From: Sabulibacter ruber
Lineage (GTDB): Bacteria; Bacteroidota; Bacteroidia; Cytophagales; Hymenobacteraceae
Assembly: GCF_017355955.1 (NCBI RefSeq)
Contig: NZ_JAFFID010000003.1
Coordinates: 124,001-188,000 of the forward strand
DNA length: 64,000 nt
Direction of reading: 5' to 3'
Numbering within the stretch: the stretch's first letter is position 1; each line of letters starts with the position of its first letter. Position numbers and translations under genes: made by a program. The notes under the pieces are model-generated. The model saw only the letters and a program-made list of their open reading frames with translations. It searched no databases and was not told the origin of the DNA. Shown one piece after another: positions 16,351 through 24,521 of this stretch.

Positions 16351-16458
16351 GTTGCTTTTGAGGTTTAAGACAGGTATAGTACTGGCTTTTGGCCAGTCTC
16401 GTTACTGTAGGGTTAACAGGGCAAAGGTAAAGAGAATTCCGCCACGCTGTTTTGGCGG

Positions 16459-16487
16459 TATTTTAGGGGAAACTGCCCTAAAACAGC
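16459..16487 (+). repeat. Copy of the recurring intergenic motif
   Basis: TATTTTAGGGGAAACTGCCCTAAAACAGC forms a small hairpin (TTTTAGGG/CCCTAAAA) and matches the motif family; it lies between the msrB upstream region and the end of the PH-domain gene. Confidence 0.5.
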
Positions 16488-16538
16488 AAACGCCCCTCCC
16501 TTGAGAAGTGGCGCTCAGCAGTATTCTTTTATCCTCGC

Positions 16539-16919
16539 TTACCTGGATACATGATAGGCCAGTACCTTCTGCACATCATACACGTTCACGGCCCGGCTGA
16601 ATTTCTTCCTGATGCTGGGTTCTACCTCGCTGGAAATCCAGATCTTTAGTTCGGCGTCCAGGTCAAAAGTTCCCGAGGTTTCCACGCTGAACCGGGAGAT
16701 GCTTCGGTAAGAGATAGAAAGGTATTCCACTTTGTTGCCCGTGAAGCCTTGGCGGTCTATGAGGATGAGCCGTTTGGTGGTGAAGATGAAGGTGTCCCGC
16801 ATCAGTTTGAAGCCCAGTTCTATTTCTTCCCCATCGGTGAGGAGTTTGCCAAATTCCCGAAGCAATTCTTCCTGGCTAACGGCTCCGGCGTTTCCAAGAA
16901 TGGCAGAAAAGAATCCCAT
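16539..16919 (-). CDS. Bacterial PH-domain (bPH_1, YvbH-like) protein
   Basis: 126 residues, no signal peptide. The core RDTFIFTTKRLILIDRQG (about 41-58) and the following YLSISYRSISRFSVET are typical of the bPH_1 family; the last residues form a helix. Such proteins are soluble and of unknown function, possibly binding lipids or partners. A second, broken copy of its first half lies at 18741-18905, so the gene has been duplicated locally. Confidence 0.85.
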   Translation of the reverse strand: MGFFSAILGNAGAVSQEELLREFGKLLTDGEEIELGFKLMRDTFIFTTKRLILIDRQGFTGNKVEYLSISYRSISRFSVETSGTFDLDAELKIWISSEVEPSIRKKFSRAVNVYDVQKVLAYHVSR

Positions 16920-17024
16920 ATGCTGTTTGGTTAGAGGGTTGATTTTTTCTTTTATCGCGTGCTACGCTGTAACCGGTTACCGCACTCCCTTTCCTCTTCT
17001 GCCTGAACCTTGAGAGAAATGTAC

Positions 17025-17061
17025 AAAAAAGCCCTCAGGAATACAATTCTAAGGGCTTTTT
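17025..17061. terminator. Terminator-like hairpin upstream of the PH-domain gene
   Basis: AAAAAAGCCCT (17025-17035) pairs with AGGGCTTTTT (17052-17061); U-runs on both strands. A related hairpin (19007-19042) lies at the same relative place in front of the broken copy of the PH gene, so the duplication probably included it. Confidence 0.7.
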
Positions 17062-17201
17062 AGCCGCATCCGTGGAAGCACAAAAATCTGCGGAATCCAA
17101 GCTTACCGCTGCTTTCAAACCTTGCGGAACGGCCTAGTACCGCAAAGTTGCTAGAAGCCGTTAATTTCCCGGCCCTTTCAACAGGTCCGTTAGTCACACA
17201 A

Positions 17202-17248
17202 AAATGAGACAGGGCTGCCTCAGAACTCAAATCAGCCCTGTCTCATTT
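17202..17248 (-). terminator. Terminator after the nucleoside hydrolase gene
   Basis: 15-bp perfect stem, AAATGAGACAGGGCTG pairing with CAGCCCTGTCTCATTT, followed on the minus strand by TTTTTG; 22 bases past the stop codon. Confidence 0.85.
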
Positions 17249-17270
17249 ACAAGAATCGTAGTTCTCCAAC

Positions 17271-18737
17271 TCACGGATCAATCATCATCATTTTCTCTAC
17301 CAGGACGCTGATTTTGGACGCGTTCGTGTTGAGCTTGATCCAGTGGTGATTTTTGTCTGGGTGGTTGCGCGACGGATATTTCCAGGAGACGTTGCCGCCC
17401 GAGTTGGACCTCAGCTGTCCACTGGTCACGGAAGTCAGCTTGCCGTCCCAGAGGCCCCGCACCGCAATCAGCACGCCCATTTGGTCCCAACTTGGCCGGA
17501 AATCGGGGCCATCGTAACGGTTCTTAGCTATTTCATAAGCCTTGCGCACGGGATTGGAGTTAGACTTGGCGCCCAGGAGGCGATTTCCTGTCTTTATCCT
17601 GTCCCCTACTTGGTTGGGCACAAACCAAGCTTCCACCGGCCAGTTATTGATGACCCGTTGGGTGCTGGCTGCCGTCATCTTGAAGTTAAAAGAAGTTCCG
17701 GAAGAGCCGTCTTCGTTGATACGGCCGCCCGCAACAACCAGCCTCTTCACTTTGCGCCGGATCAAGTCCATTCCGCCCGACGATAACATCAGGTTATCAA
17801 TGTTGCGGAGCGGCCCGAGGGTGGCGATCACGACGCTGTTATCTGGCTGTTGGGACAGAATCTGATGATAGAGAGTCGTCGCATTGGGTGCGTTGACGAG
17901 ATCGTGGGGGTAGTTGGCGGAGATTTGGCTGTACCAGCCGCCCGTGGGGAGAAGGGTATTATCCTGTAGAGTCCCGATTGGGATATTCGGGTGTCCGAAG
18001 TAAGTATTGATGGCATCGGCGGCAGGGGCGCTATACGGATAAGAAACCGTGACCATCATCGCGAGGACATTTACCTCGCCGGACCTGATCAGGCTGTGCA
18101 GGACAGCCAGGGCCCCTGCATCATCTGAGTCGTTGAAGATATCAAGGTCCAGAATCAGGTTCACTTTGCCGGTCTGCGGCGGCGGATCATTGCTTGCTTT
18201 TTTGAATTCAAAGAAATCTACATCAAAGTATTCAGACTGCGTCTGGAACCGCAGCAAATGTTTGCCCGCGCTCAGTTTCACGCGCTTGGCGGCGGTGAGG
18301 GAGTAACGTTGATAGCTGTTCCGGTTAGGGACCTCAATATTCCCCATCAGGTTGACACCGTCAATGAGCATCTGGAAGCTCTTGCCGGAAGCGGTGGTTG
18401 CCACGGATGCCGTGAAATCATACTCGCCAGCGGCCTTGACCCTGACCGTGTATTCCAGCCACTCGCCGCTTCGGATGGCGCTGATGTGACAGCCCGAGGT
18501 ATGTACGTTACGGGCAATGTCCACGTCCTCGCTCGTTCGGTAAGCCTGGTCACGGTTTCCGGGGGTTGTATCATAGTAAGCGATTTTCCTGCCGCCGCGG
18601 TCAAAGTTCTCGCCTTCTACGCGGGCCGGAAGCTCAAGTGGTGCACCGAAGTAGGGTCTCTGGTGAGCCTCAGCGGTGAACGAAAGAGTGCTGAGAGCCA
18701 GGAGGCTCAATGAAAGAAGTGGCTTGAGTTTTGTCAT
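17271..18737 (-). CDS. Exported CBM6-like plus nucleoside-hydrolase-like protein
   Basis: 488 residues from the ATG giving MTKLKPLLSLSLL; the frame stays open upstream to 18809, but those 24 residues are a piece of the broken PH-domain gene. Signal peptide about 1-22. Residues about 35-185 form a carbohydrate-binding-module-like beta sandwich (AEGENFDRGG, SGEWLEYTVRVKAAGEY, GKHLLRFQT). From about 190 it matches inosine-uridine nucleoside hydrolases, with the Asp cluster DLDIFNDSDD (about 195-204) replacing the usual DTDxGxDDA, then VIATLGPLRNI and VVAGGR..FNFKMTA. The altered Asp spacing makes activity uncertain. Fusion of the two domains and its location inside a damaged gene suggest recent arrival; no transposase is seen. 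Confidence 0.8.
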   Translation of the reverse strand: MTKLKPLLSLSLLALSTLSFTAEAHQRPYFGAPLELPARVEGENFDRGGRKIAYYDTTPGNRDQAYRTSEDVDIARNVHTSGCHISAIRSGEWLEYTVRVKAAGEYDFTASVATTASGKSFQMLIDGVNLMGNIEVPNRNSYQRYSLTAAKRVKLSAGKHLLRFQTQSEYFDVDFFEFKKASNDPPPQTGKVNLILDLDIFNDSDDAGALAVLHSLIRSGEVNVLAMMVTVSYPYSAPAADAINTYFGHPNIPIGTLQDNTLLPTGGWYSQISANYPHDLVNAPNATTLYHQILSQQPDNSVVIATLGPLRNIDNLMLSSGGMDLIRRKVKRLVVAGGRINEDGSSGTSFNFKMTAASTQRVINNWPVEAWFVPNQVGDRIKTGNRLLGAKSNSNPVRKAYEIAKNRYDGPDFRPSWDQMGVLIAVRGLWDGKLTSVTSGQLRSNSGGNVSWKYPSRNHPDKNHHWIKLNTNASKISVLVEKMMMIDP

Positions 18738-18740
18738 AGT

Positions 18741-18905
18741 TCCTGTGAGGATGAGCCGTTTGGTGGTGAAAATAAACGTGTCCCGGAACAGTCTGAAAGC
18801 TAATTCCATTCCTTCCCCTCGCCAGTGAGGAGCTTTCCGTGTTTCCTAAGGAATTCTTCCTGGCTAACGGCACCCGCGCTCACCAGAATGACTTAAAAGA
18901 ATCCT
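18741..18905 (-). pseudogene. Broken 5' half of a second PH-domain gene
   Basis: About 165 bases align with the first half of the intact PH-domain gene (16754-16919), including the parts coding for QEE-LREF/RKH, FIFTTKRLIL. The start codon is lost (ATGGGATTC has become CTAGGATTC), a TAA stop follows a few codons later (TTTTCTGCC to TTTTAAGTC), and the similarity stops abruptly at CTCATCCTCA, right before the ribosome-binding area and ATG of the nucleoside hydrolase gene. The second half is missing. Confidence 0.85.
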
Positions 18906-19006
18906 AGGAGTTTCTTGAATTAAGGCTAATTAATCTTTTACGCAGAAAAACCTGCAACAGGTTTACTCTATGGCATCCTGAAATCCTAATCTGTATGGAA
19001 TCTCCA

Positions 19007-19042
19007 CAAAAAAGCCCCCAGGGCTACACTCCTGAGGGCTCT
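19007..19042 (-). terminator. Terminator after the sialate O-acetylesterase gene
   Basis: AGCCCCCAGG (19013-19022) pairs imperfectly with CCTGAGGGCT (19031-19040); on the minus strand it is followed by TTTTTTGTGG. Starts 21 bases after the stop codon. Confidence 0.75.
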
Positions 19043-19062
19043 TCAATCAGATCTGCTGAACT

Positions 19063-20997
19063 CTATTTTACTTCTACAGAAGCTTCAAAAGGAGAAGCGG
19101 GCAGCTTCTCCTTGTTGTACAGGTTGGCTCCTTCGGGGTTATCGGCCCAGGCATAGCGCACCGTTACCGGATTCTTGATTTCCTCGTTCCAAACTTCCAC
19201 GGTGTTGCCTTTGATCACGGCATTGGCCCACACAAACTTTTTGTCTGGTCCGGCAATTGCAAAATACTGCAGGTCTTTGTTCCCCAAAGCCATTAAGCCG
19301 CTGCCGGTATCTGAGAAAGTCAGAACGAGTTTGTTTCCATCCTTTTTCACGGATTGCAGCATTGGCCCAGAGGCTACTACCTTCTTGTCTCCGTAAGCTA
19401 CTCTCATGGCCTGCAAAGCCAGGCGTTTGCCTACATCTTGTTTGTTCAAAGGGTGAATATCATTCCACTCACCCAGGTCAATGGCTACGGCCAAAGCGGT
19501 GTTGGGTACTGAAAGGGTGTTCAATTGTGCCTGTCTGGTGGCGGCCCAGTTACTTTCTACCGGTGTTTTGGTGGTTTCCATGAAATTAGCCAATTGCACC
19601 AAAATGAACGGGAGATTGGCCTGGTTCCACTTGGCGCGCCAGTCCTGAATAAGGGTTGGCATCAGGCGCCCGTACTCGGTTGGGTTGCCCGTATTTGATT
19701 CGCCCTGGTACCAAAGCACCCCTTTGAAAGTATAGTTAGTCAAGGGAGCAATCATGGCGTTGAACAAGCCGGTTGGTTTCCAGCGTACAGGAGGTTGCCC
19801 CGAAAGAGGAGCCATGGTAGCCCCCAATTTGTATTTCCACGGTCCGGTTAAGTCAAGCGAATCCTGGCCCAGCACCAGTTTATAGGGCTTATCGGTCACG
19901 AAACCTCCCCTCCCCGACTGATTGATGACTCTTACCGAGATCACGTTTTTGCCTTCTTTCAGCACCGAGGCGGGTACGTTGTAAATACGGGGTGGGTACT
20001 GGTAACTGGTGGTTCCCACAAATACGCCGTTGATGAAAACAGAGTCAGCATCCACAATTCTTCCCAGCAGCAGCCTGGCCGGGCTTCCGGCGGCAGTCCT
20101 GGGCAACTCCACTTCTTTCCGGAACCAAACCGAGCCGTTGACCCTGCCTAATTCGGTATCGGCCCAGTAACCGGGCACGTTCATTTGTTTCCAGGAGGCA
20201 TCGTTCAAGGCGGGGTTCTTCCACTGGCCTTTCAGACCTTCATCGGTGCGGTTCAGTTGGGCATGCCATTCCTGGTTCGCTTTGCGGTCAGCGGCCTCTA
20301 TCTGAGAGATCACCGAGCTGTCTTTGAAGCGCTGGGCTTCGGCATAATGGGTAGGGAAACTTATGAGGGCTTCTTCGCTGATCCATGCCTCGGCCGGAGA
20401 ACCACCCAACGCCGAATTGATCAACCCCATCGGCACCTTGTACTTATCATACAATTCAGTGGCAAAGAAGTAACCCACCGCGGAGAACTTCAGGATGTTC
20501 TCTTGGTCGGCTTTGATCCACTGACCGCCGCTGAGATCTTCTTTGGGTTGCTTGAACTCAAACTGGTCTGGCACCTCAAACTGCCTGATGTTGGGGTTAT
20601 TGGCTTTTGTGACAACGTTGGCATAACGGTCTTTAACCCGGGCCATGGTGAGTTCCATGTTAGATTGCCCGCTGCACAGCCACACATCCCCAAACAAAAT
20701 ATCTTTTACGGTGATGTTGTTGCTGGCCACAAACTTCATTTCAAAGGGCCCTCCTGCCGGTTGGGCAGGCAAAGTGATCTGCCACTTGCCGTCTTTATCT
20801 GCGGTGGCGCTGTAGGTCTTTTTATTGAAGGCCAGGGTGACTTTCTCCTGCGGAGCGGCCCAGCCCCAGACCTTGGTTTTGGCATCCCGCTGCAACACCA
20901 TCCCGTCGCTGATCAGGCGCGGTAACTTGATTTGGCTATAGCCAAAAGTGGAGGCAGACAGGAAAGCTGATAAAAGTAGTGCCTTTAGCTTATTCAT
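19063..20997 (-). CDS. Sialate O-acetylesterase family (SASA) protein
   Basis: 644 residues, signal peptide 1-21. The SGNH catalytic Ser112 lies in CSGQSNMEL; the conserved WYQGESN (about 430) and the Asp-His pair in WNDIHP (about 512) complete the site. Between them (about 255-380) is an inserted beta-galactosidase-like jelly roll with GSVWFRKEVELP and FINGVFVGTT, a usual insertion in this family. It should remove O-acetyl groups from sialic acid or other sugars in the periplasm. No sialidase or nan genes are near, so the glycan substrate is uncertain. A weak N-terminal Ig-like part precedes the catalytic domain. Confidence 0.9.
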   Translation of the reverse strand: MNKLKALLLSAFLSASTFGYSQIKLPRLISDGMVLQRDAKTKVWGWAAPQEKVTLAFNKKTYSATADKDGKWQITLPAQPAGGPFEMKFVASNNITVKDILFGDVWLCSGQSNMELTMARVKDRYANVVTKANNPNIRQFEVPDQFEFKQPKEDLSGGQWIKADQENILKFSAVGYFFATELYDKYKVPMGLINSALGGSPAEAWISEEALISFPTHYAEAQRFKDSSVISQIEAADRKANQEWHAQLNRTDEGLKGQWKNPALNDASWKQMNVPGYWADTELGRVNGSVWFRKEVELPRTAAGSPARLLLGRIVDADSVFINGVFVGTTSYQYPPRIYNVPASVLKEGKNVISVRVINQSGRGGFVTDKPYKLVLGQDSLDLTGPWKYKLGATMAPLSGQPPVRWKPTGLFNAMIAPLTNYTFKGVLWYQGESNTGNPTEYGRLMPTLIQDWRAKWNQANLPFILVQLANFMETTKTPVESNWAATRQAQLNTLSVPNTALAVAIDLGEWNDIHPLNKQDVGKRLALQAMRVAYGDKKVVASGPMLQSVKKDGNKLVLTFSDTGSGLMALGNKDLQYFAIAGPDKKFVWANAVIKGNTVEVWNEEIKNPVTVRYAWADNPEGANLYNKEKLPASPFEASVEVK

Positions 20998-21070
20998 TTA
21001 AAAGGAAGTTGTTAGGTTAGTTTTGGCGTTACGTAGGTTCTAATCACCCTAAGATAAGGTTTTTTTGCTC

Positions 21071-21559
21071 TTATTTATGCGTGATAGGGATCCATAACTC
21101 CTCTTCTGAGGCCGGATCTTCGTTTCTGTACTTCTCTCCCATAAGCGCGAAATGCGGCCGATTGTCCAGGTTGTAGGCAGAATCTGGAATCCAGGTGCCG
21201 TAGATGTACTGGTAAGTACTGACACCGTCGCTGGCTTTGCCTTTGTAGGTGAAGACCGCATACAGCCCTTCCGGAATCACCAGAGTCTCCATCTCTGCCG
21301 GCACAGAATCAAAATTTGTCACCTGCACGGCTGCCCATTTCTCAAACTCCCCGGCGGGGTTGAAGTTTCTGAAGAACTCAGGAGAAGGGTAAACTTCCAC
21401 TGAATACAGCTCAGAGCCTACGCTGTTTTTAATCTCCTTAAGCCTGGGCATAAAACTTTGCCACAAAGCCTGGGTCTGGTTTGCCATAAAAGACATGGTG
21501 GTTCGTTTGCCAACTAGTCTTGTCTGGGGAAGTGTTTCTATTCTAGGCTGTAAATCCAT
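21071..21559 (-). CDS. GyrI-like / AraC effector-binding domain protein
   Basis: 162 residues consisting of a single GyrI-like small-molecule binding domain: two halves of alpha-beta-beta type, with TLPQTRLVGKR at the start, IPEGLYAVFTYKG in the middle and IYGTWIPDSAY, then ELWIPI at the end. No DNA-binding domain is attached, so it is a stand-alone domain, as in SbmC/GyrI-type proteins that bind cations or inhibitors. Cytoplasmic. Ligand unknown. Single gene downstream of a terminator. Confidence 0.82.
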   Translation of the reverse strand: MDLQPRIETLPQTRLVGKRTTMSFMANQTQALWQSFMPRLKEIKNSVGSELYSVEVYPSPEFFRNFNPAGEFEKWAAVQVTNFDSVPAEMETLVIPEGLYAVFTYKGKASDGVSTYQYIYGTWIPDSAYNLDNRPHFALMGEKYRNEDPASEEELWIPITHK

Positions 21560-21767
21560 TGGAGGTGACTGGTTCTTTTCGCTAAGGTAATCACCTGCAG
21601 GAGTTGTGCCAATCTTTCAGTCAGCTGAGCTACTTCTAAAAAGAGGTGGTAAAGACCAACCAGCCGCTTATTTTCAATGAACACCAACCTGCGTGGTTGG
21701 ATAGTTTAGCTGCTTCTGTTTTTCACCTGAACCAAAGAAACCAGTGCAAAAACACCGGACAAATTCC

Positions 21768-21796
21768 ATAAAAAAAGCTTGCACCAGGCAAGCTTC
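21768..21796 (-). terminator. Terminator after the 21837-22280 gene
   Basis: AAGCTTGC (21775-21782) pairs with GCAAGCTT (21788-21795) around a 5-nt loop; the minus strand continues with six Ts. Confidence 0.85.
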
Positions 21797-21836
21797 TCTT
21801 TTGGGGTATCTTACTATTTTCTCTGTTCCTGCAGAG

Positions 21837-22280
21837 TTAAGCGGGTTGGTTGGGTAAGGCCGGTTTATAGCTCCTGAAAAGCAGGTACCCCACCGTCAGG
21901 AAAAACAAAACTGCCAGACCAATGGGTGCCTCCTGCTGGGCGTACCAAACGTTGCTGCTCTCAATTACGGGGCTGATAAGCGGCGTTACAACTTTGGCGA
22001 ACAGCAAAAACAAGCCAAAAGCTAGCACTGGTGAAAGAATAATGGCAACTACCTTAATGAGAACGGCACGGTGCAAACTCAGCCGATGCCCTATTCCGGT
22101 GGAGCCTACCGCCAGCAGTATAAGTCCTACCTTCATCAATAAAGCGGCGGCACCGGTATCAATGATTCTACCGTTGGTGGAGATAATAACCCCTAATTTC
22201 AGGATCCAGGCCAAGGCTCCGCCAATCAACAGTAAACCGGCCACCTTCGTCCATTTTGAGAATAGTAAGTTCAAGTGCAT
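21837..22280 (-). CDS. Hypothetical four-helix membrane protein
   Basis: 147 residues with four hydrophobic segments at about 12-31, 42-61, 72-95 and 117-137, and a short polar C-terminal tail. No domain is recognised. The gene is alone with its own terminator. It is probably an inner-membrane protein; the function cannot be stated. Confidence 0.65.
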   Translation of the reverse strand: MHLNLLFSKWTKVAGLLLIGGALAWILKLGVIISTNGRIIDTGAAALLMKVGLILLAVGSTGIGHRLSLHRAVLIKVVAIILSPVLAFGLFLLFAKVVTPLISPVIESSNVWYAQQEAPIGLAVLFFLTVGYLLFRSYKPALPNQPA

Positions 22281-23007
22281 ATTCTTTCTTTTTATTGATT
22301 AGTGACTGATAAAAATCATAGGAGGCAATATCCTCTTAGAAGTTTCGGCAACTGATTCACCTGATAGAATTGCTTACTACAAAGTGAATACAATTGCCTG
22401 AGCAATGTTTATCCGTGAAAGCGAACTTGTGATCTGGGAAATATGGCTGAATGCAGTAAGCTTTAGCACAGGAAAGCTCTCGCCAGTTCTGCCTCATTAT
22501 CAGGAAGACAGCTCAGAAACAGTTTACCACTACTGCACTATGGCAGTAATTCAATCAGCGATTGTTTTTTGGCTGTTTTCCAAAAAGAAGGGTTAAAATG
22601 CAAACAATAGCAGATACTTTGGGGCTCTTACTTCACCAAAGTCATTAATGGGGTCGGATGGTCACCGCACTGAATAGCCGTACTTGAAGGATTATTGTCT
22701 TAGAGGGATTAAAACCTGCCCTGAGTTCTCTCACCGACTATGTACTTAAACGTTGCGAAAGCGGAGAAGGATTACTTTCTGAAGTTATGGTTCAGGTGAC
22801 CAGAGGAGCGTGTCTTTTTGAAATACCTATCCTTAAATTTTGGCAGGTGAACCTTCACACCAAACTGCAGGAATTTACTGGTTTGATGTACTCTATCTGA
22901 GTTATTCTAAACGGCAACCAAATTAATTGAATGATCTGCTGCAGACCAGTTTAAGTCTTATTATTTGAAAACGAAGCAAAAAATGAGCTTCAGAAAAACG
23001 TATTCCC
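22281..23007. other. 727-base stretch without a supported gene
   Basis: A 63-codon frame (22405-22596, +) ends in a hydrophobic stretch and Lys-rich tail but lacks any start signal or family features, so I leave it out. No clear hairpin, repeat or promoter stands out. Confidence 0.45.
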
Positions 23008-23736
23008 TCACCTTGAAGTGAAGTGTTGTCTTGCCTGTCTTTCACTCACAATAGTTCCTATCCCTAAGGTTAAAGTAAAATAATAAGTGTACCTAATGGC
23101 AGGTGAATCACCAAGGGTAGTTTGATTATTATTCATGTTCCATCTCACTTTTTCAAGGGGAAGCAAATAACCAATTCTACAGTTTACCAGGTAAAAGGAT
23201 TGATGCGATACTCCAAATCCCAGATCCAGGTGGCCTCTTGAGTTTGTGATTTCCTTATACCGAAGATCCGTCTCCAGATATTGCTCCATTGAGGTTTCAT
23301 CCGGTAGCTTCTCCCGGTACAGATAATTCAGACCACTGCCTTTAAACCCTACATAAGGGTAAATGGAATGTGAAGCGTTTTTGGTTAGGTCATACCCTAC
23401 GTTAAACGAAGTAGAGCGGTATTCCACTTCCGTCAGGTAGGTGTCTTTATCGCTCTTCCTGGTGGTTTTGTTGAAAGAAAAGGTGGTAATAAACCGATTG
23501 ATGAAAAGCTGAAGCCCTATCCCGATAGCCGCCGCCGGGTGGTTTGCAGAGGGTAAGCCATATGCGTTGAGTTCTTTGTTAAGCTTGGTTTTATTTATAA
23601 CCGGAAACTCCAGCGGCATGATCAGAAACCCACCGACAACCTGGTTTTTGGTGGAATCTGTCTGGGCCTGGGTTCTTACTACAAAAACAACTACAGAAAA
23701 TAGAATTAAGATTAGTTTCCTTTTATATCTTTTCAT
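23008..23736 (-). CDS. Exported outer-membrane beta-barrel-like hypothetical protein
   Basis: 242 residues with a signal peptide (1-24, ending RTQAQ). The mature part alternates polar and hydrophobic residues in strand-like blocks (IGIGLQLFINRFITTFSFN, HLDLGFGVSHQSFYLVNCRIGYLLPL, YTYYFTLTLGIGTIV), as in small beta barrels. No named family is recognised. It precedes the 23808 hypothetical gene on the same strand by position only (72-base gap) and might share a transcript with it. Confidence 0.65.
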   Translation of the reverse strand: MKRYKRKLILILFSVVVFVVRTQAQTDSTKNQVVGGFLIMPLEFPVINKTKLNKELNAYGLPSANHPAAAIGIGLQLFINRFITTFSFNKTTRKSDKDTYLTEVEYRSTSFNVGYDLTKNASHSIYPYVGFKGSGLNYLYREKLPDETSMEQYLETDLRYKEITNSRGHLDLGFGVSHQSFYLVNCRIGYLLPLEKVRWNMNNNQTTLGDSPAIRYTYYFTLTLGIGTIVSERQARQHFTSR

Positions 23737-23807
23737 CAGTTCACATCTGGTATAAACACAGGAGAGACTTATCTAACACGGTGTTTATACAGGTTGAGGG
23801 TTCCTTT

Positions 23808-24368
23808 TTATAAATATACTTCTGGTATTACAGTGAATGTGTTGGGGAATAATATGCGCTCTTTGCTGGAATTGTTGATCTTTTTAATCAAATCTGGAAG
23901 AAGATAAGTAGCCCTAAGGGTGGTTTCATTGGCAAGTTCTAATACCAGAAAGGGTTGGCCCCTGTATTTCTTCTTTACTTTTCTTATGGCTTTCACTACT
24001 TCAAAGTCCTTGTATTTACTATCAATTATTTCATACCAATAGAGTATAAGCCTGCCATTTTCAATTTTATAGGGAAAATATAGCCAACACTCAGAAGAGT
24101 AGGAAACCGAAAGAGTATCTTTCAGATTTGGATTGAAATGCAGGGCTAGGGAGGCGCTATTGCCTTTTATTTCAACCCAGGTATTCTGTTTAGAATCTCT
24201 CACTACCTGCTCAATTGAGGTAAAAGCCACTTTGCTTGAATCTTGTTCCAGTGGAGCTTGGCGTTCAGATAACAAGATTTTAGAAGTTGCAGCAATAGAC
24301 ATCTGGTTACCGTAGAGACAGGTGACTGTGGCAACCAATAGGATAATCTTGTAGCGGTTCTTTAACAA
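23808..24368 (-). CDS. Exported hypothetical protein
   Basis: 186 residues starting at a TTG, picked because it gives a signal peptide (MLKNRYKIILLVATVTCLYG; Cys17 is not in a convincing lipobox). The rest is a beta-rich domain with an acid/basic C-terminal helix (KAIRKVKKKYRG). No domain is recognised. Base composition is lower in GC than its neighbours, together with the 23008 gene. It probably acts in the periplasm. Confidence 0.5.
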   Translation of the reverse strand: MLKNRYKIILLVATVTCLYGNQMSIAATSKILLSERQAPLEQDSSKVAFTSIEQVVRDSKQNTWVEIKGNSASLALHFNPNLKDTLSVSYSSECWLYFPYKIENGRLILYWYEIIDSKYKDFEVVKAIRKVKKKYRGQPFLVLELANETTLRATYLLPDLIKKINNSSKERILFPNTFTVIPEVYL

Positions 24369-24447
24369 TGCAATTTATTTCTAACTTGGCTTTTGTGGCT
24401 CTCTCCTGTCTTCTGATTCATCCCCATGTACCTTCCAAAAACCAAAA

Positions 24448-24489
24448 GAGTAGGCTGAATATAAGTCAAATCTTATAGTCAGCCTACTC
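24448..24489 (-). terminator. Terminator after the S41 peptidase gene
   Basis: GAGTAGGCTGA (24448-24458) pairs with TCAGCCTACTC (24479-24489), with an inner ATAAG/CTTAT stem. On the minus strand it is followed by TTTTGGTTTTT. Confidence 0.8.
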
Positions 24490-24521
24490 CTTGTTTCTTT
24501 TCTGGGGTTTGTAACTTGAAT

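Larger units (their letters stand above)
16920..17270. other. Intergenic stretch holding two terminator hairpins
   Basis: Upstream region of the PH-domain gene and downstream region of the nucleoside hydrolase. Besides the two hairpins listed separately, no gene or repeat is seen. Confidence 0.5.

Noticed and set aside
17203..18905. Insertion sequence around the nucleoside hydrolase
   Set aside because: There is no transposase, no terminal inverted repeats and no target duplication; the break in the PH gene is better explained by duplication and gene insertion or deletion.
22405..22596. 63-codon open frame as a gene
   Set aside because: No start signal, no homology pattern and isolated in a region with no coding features.
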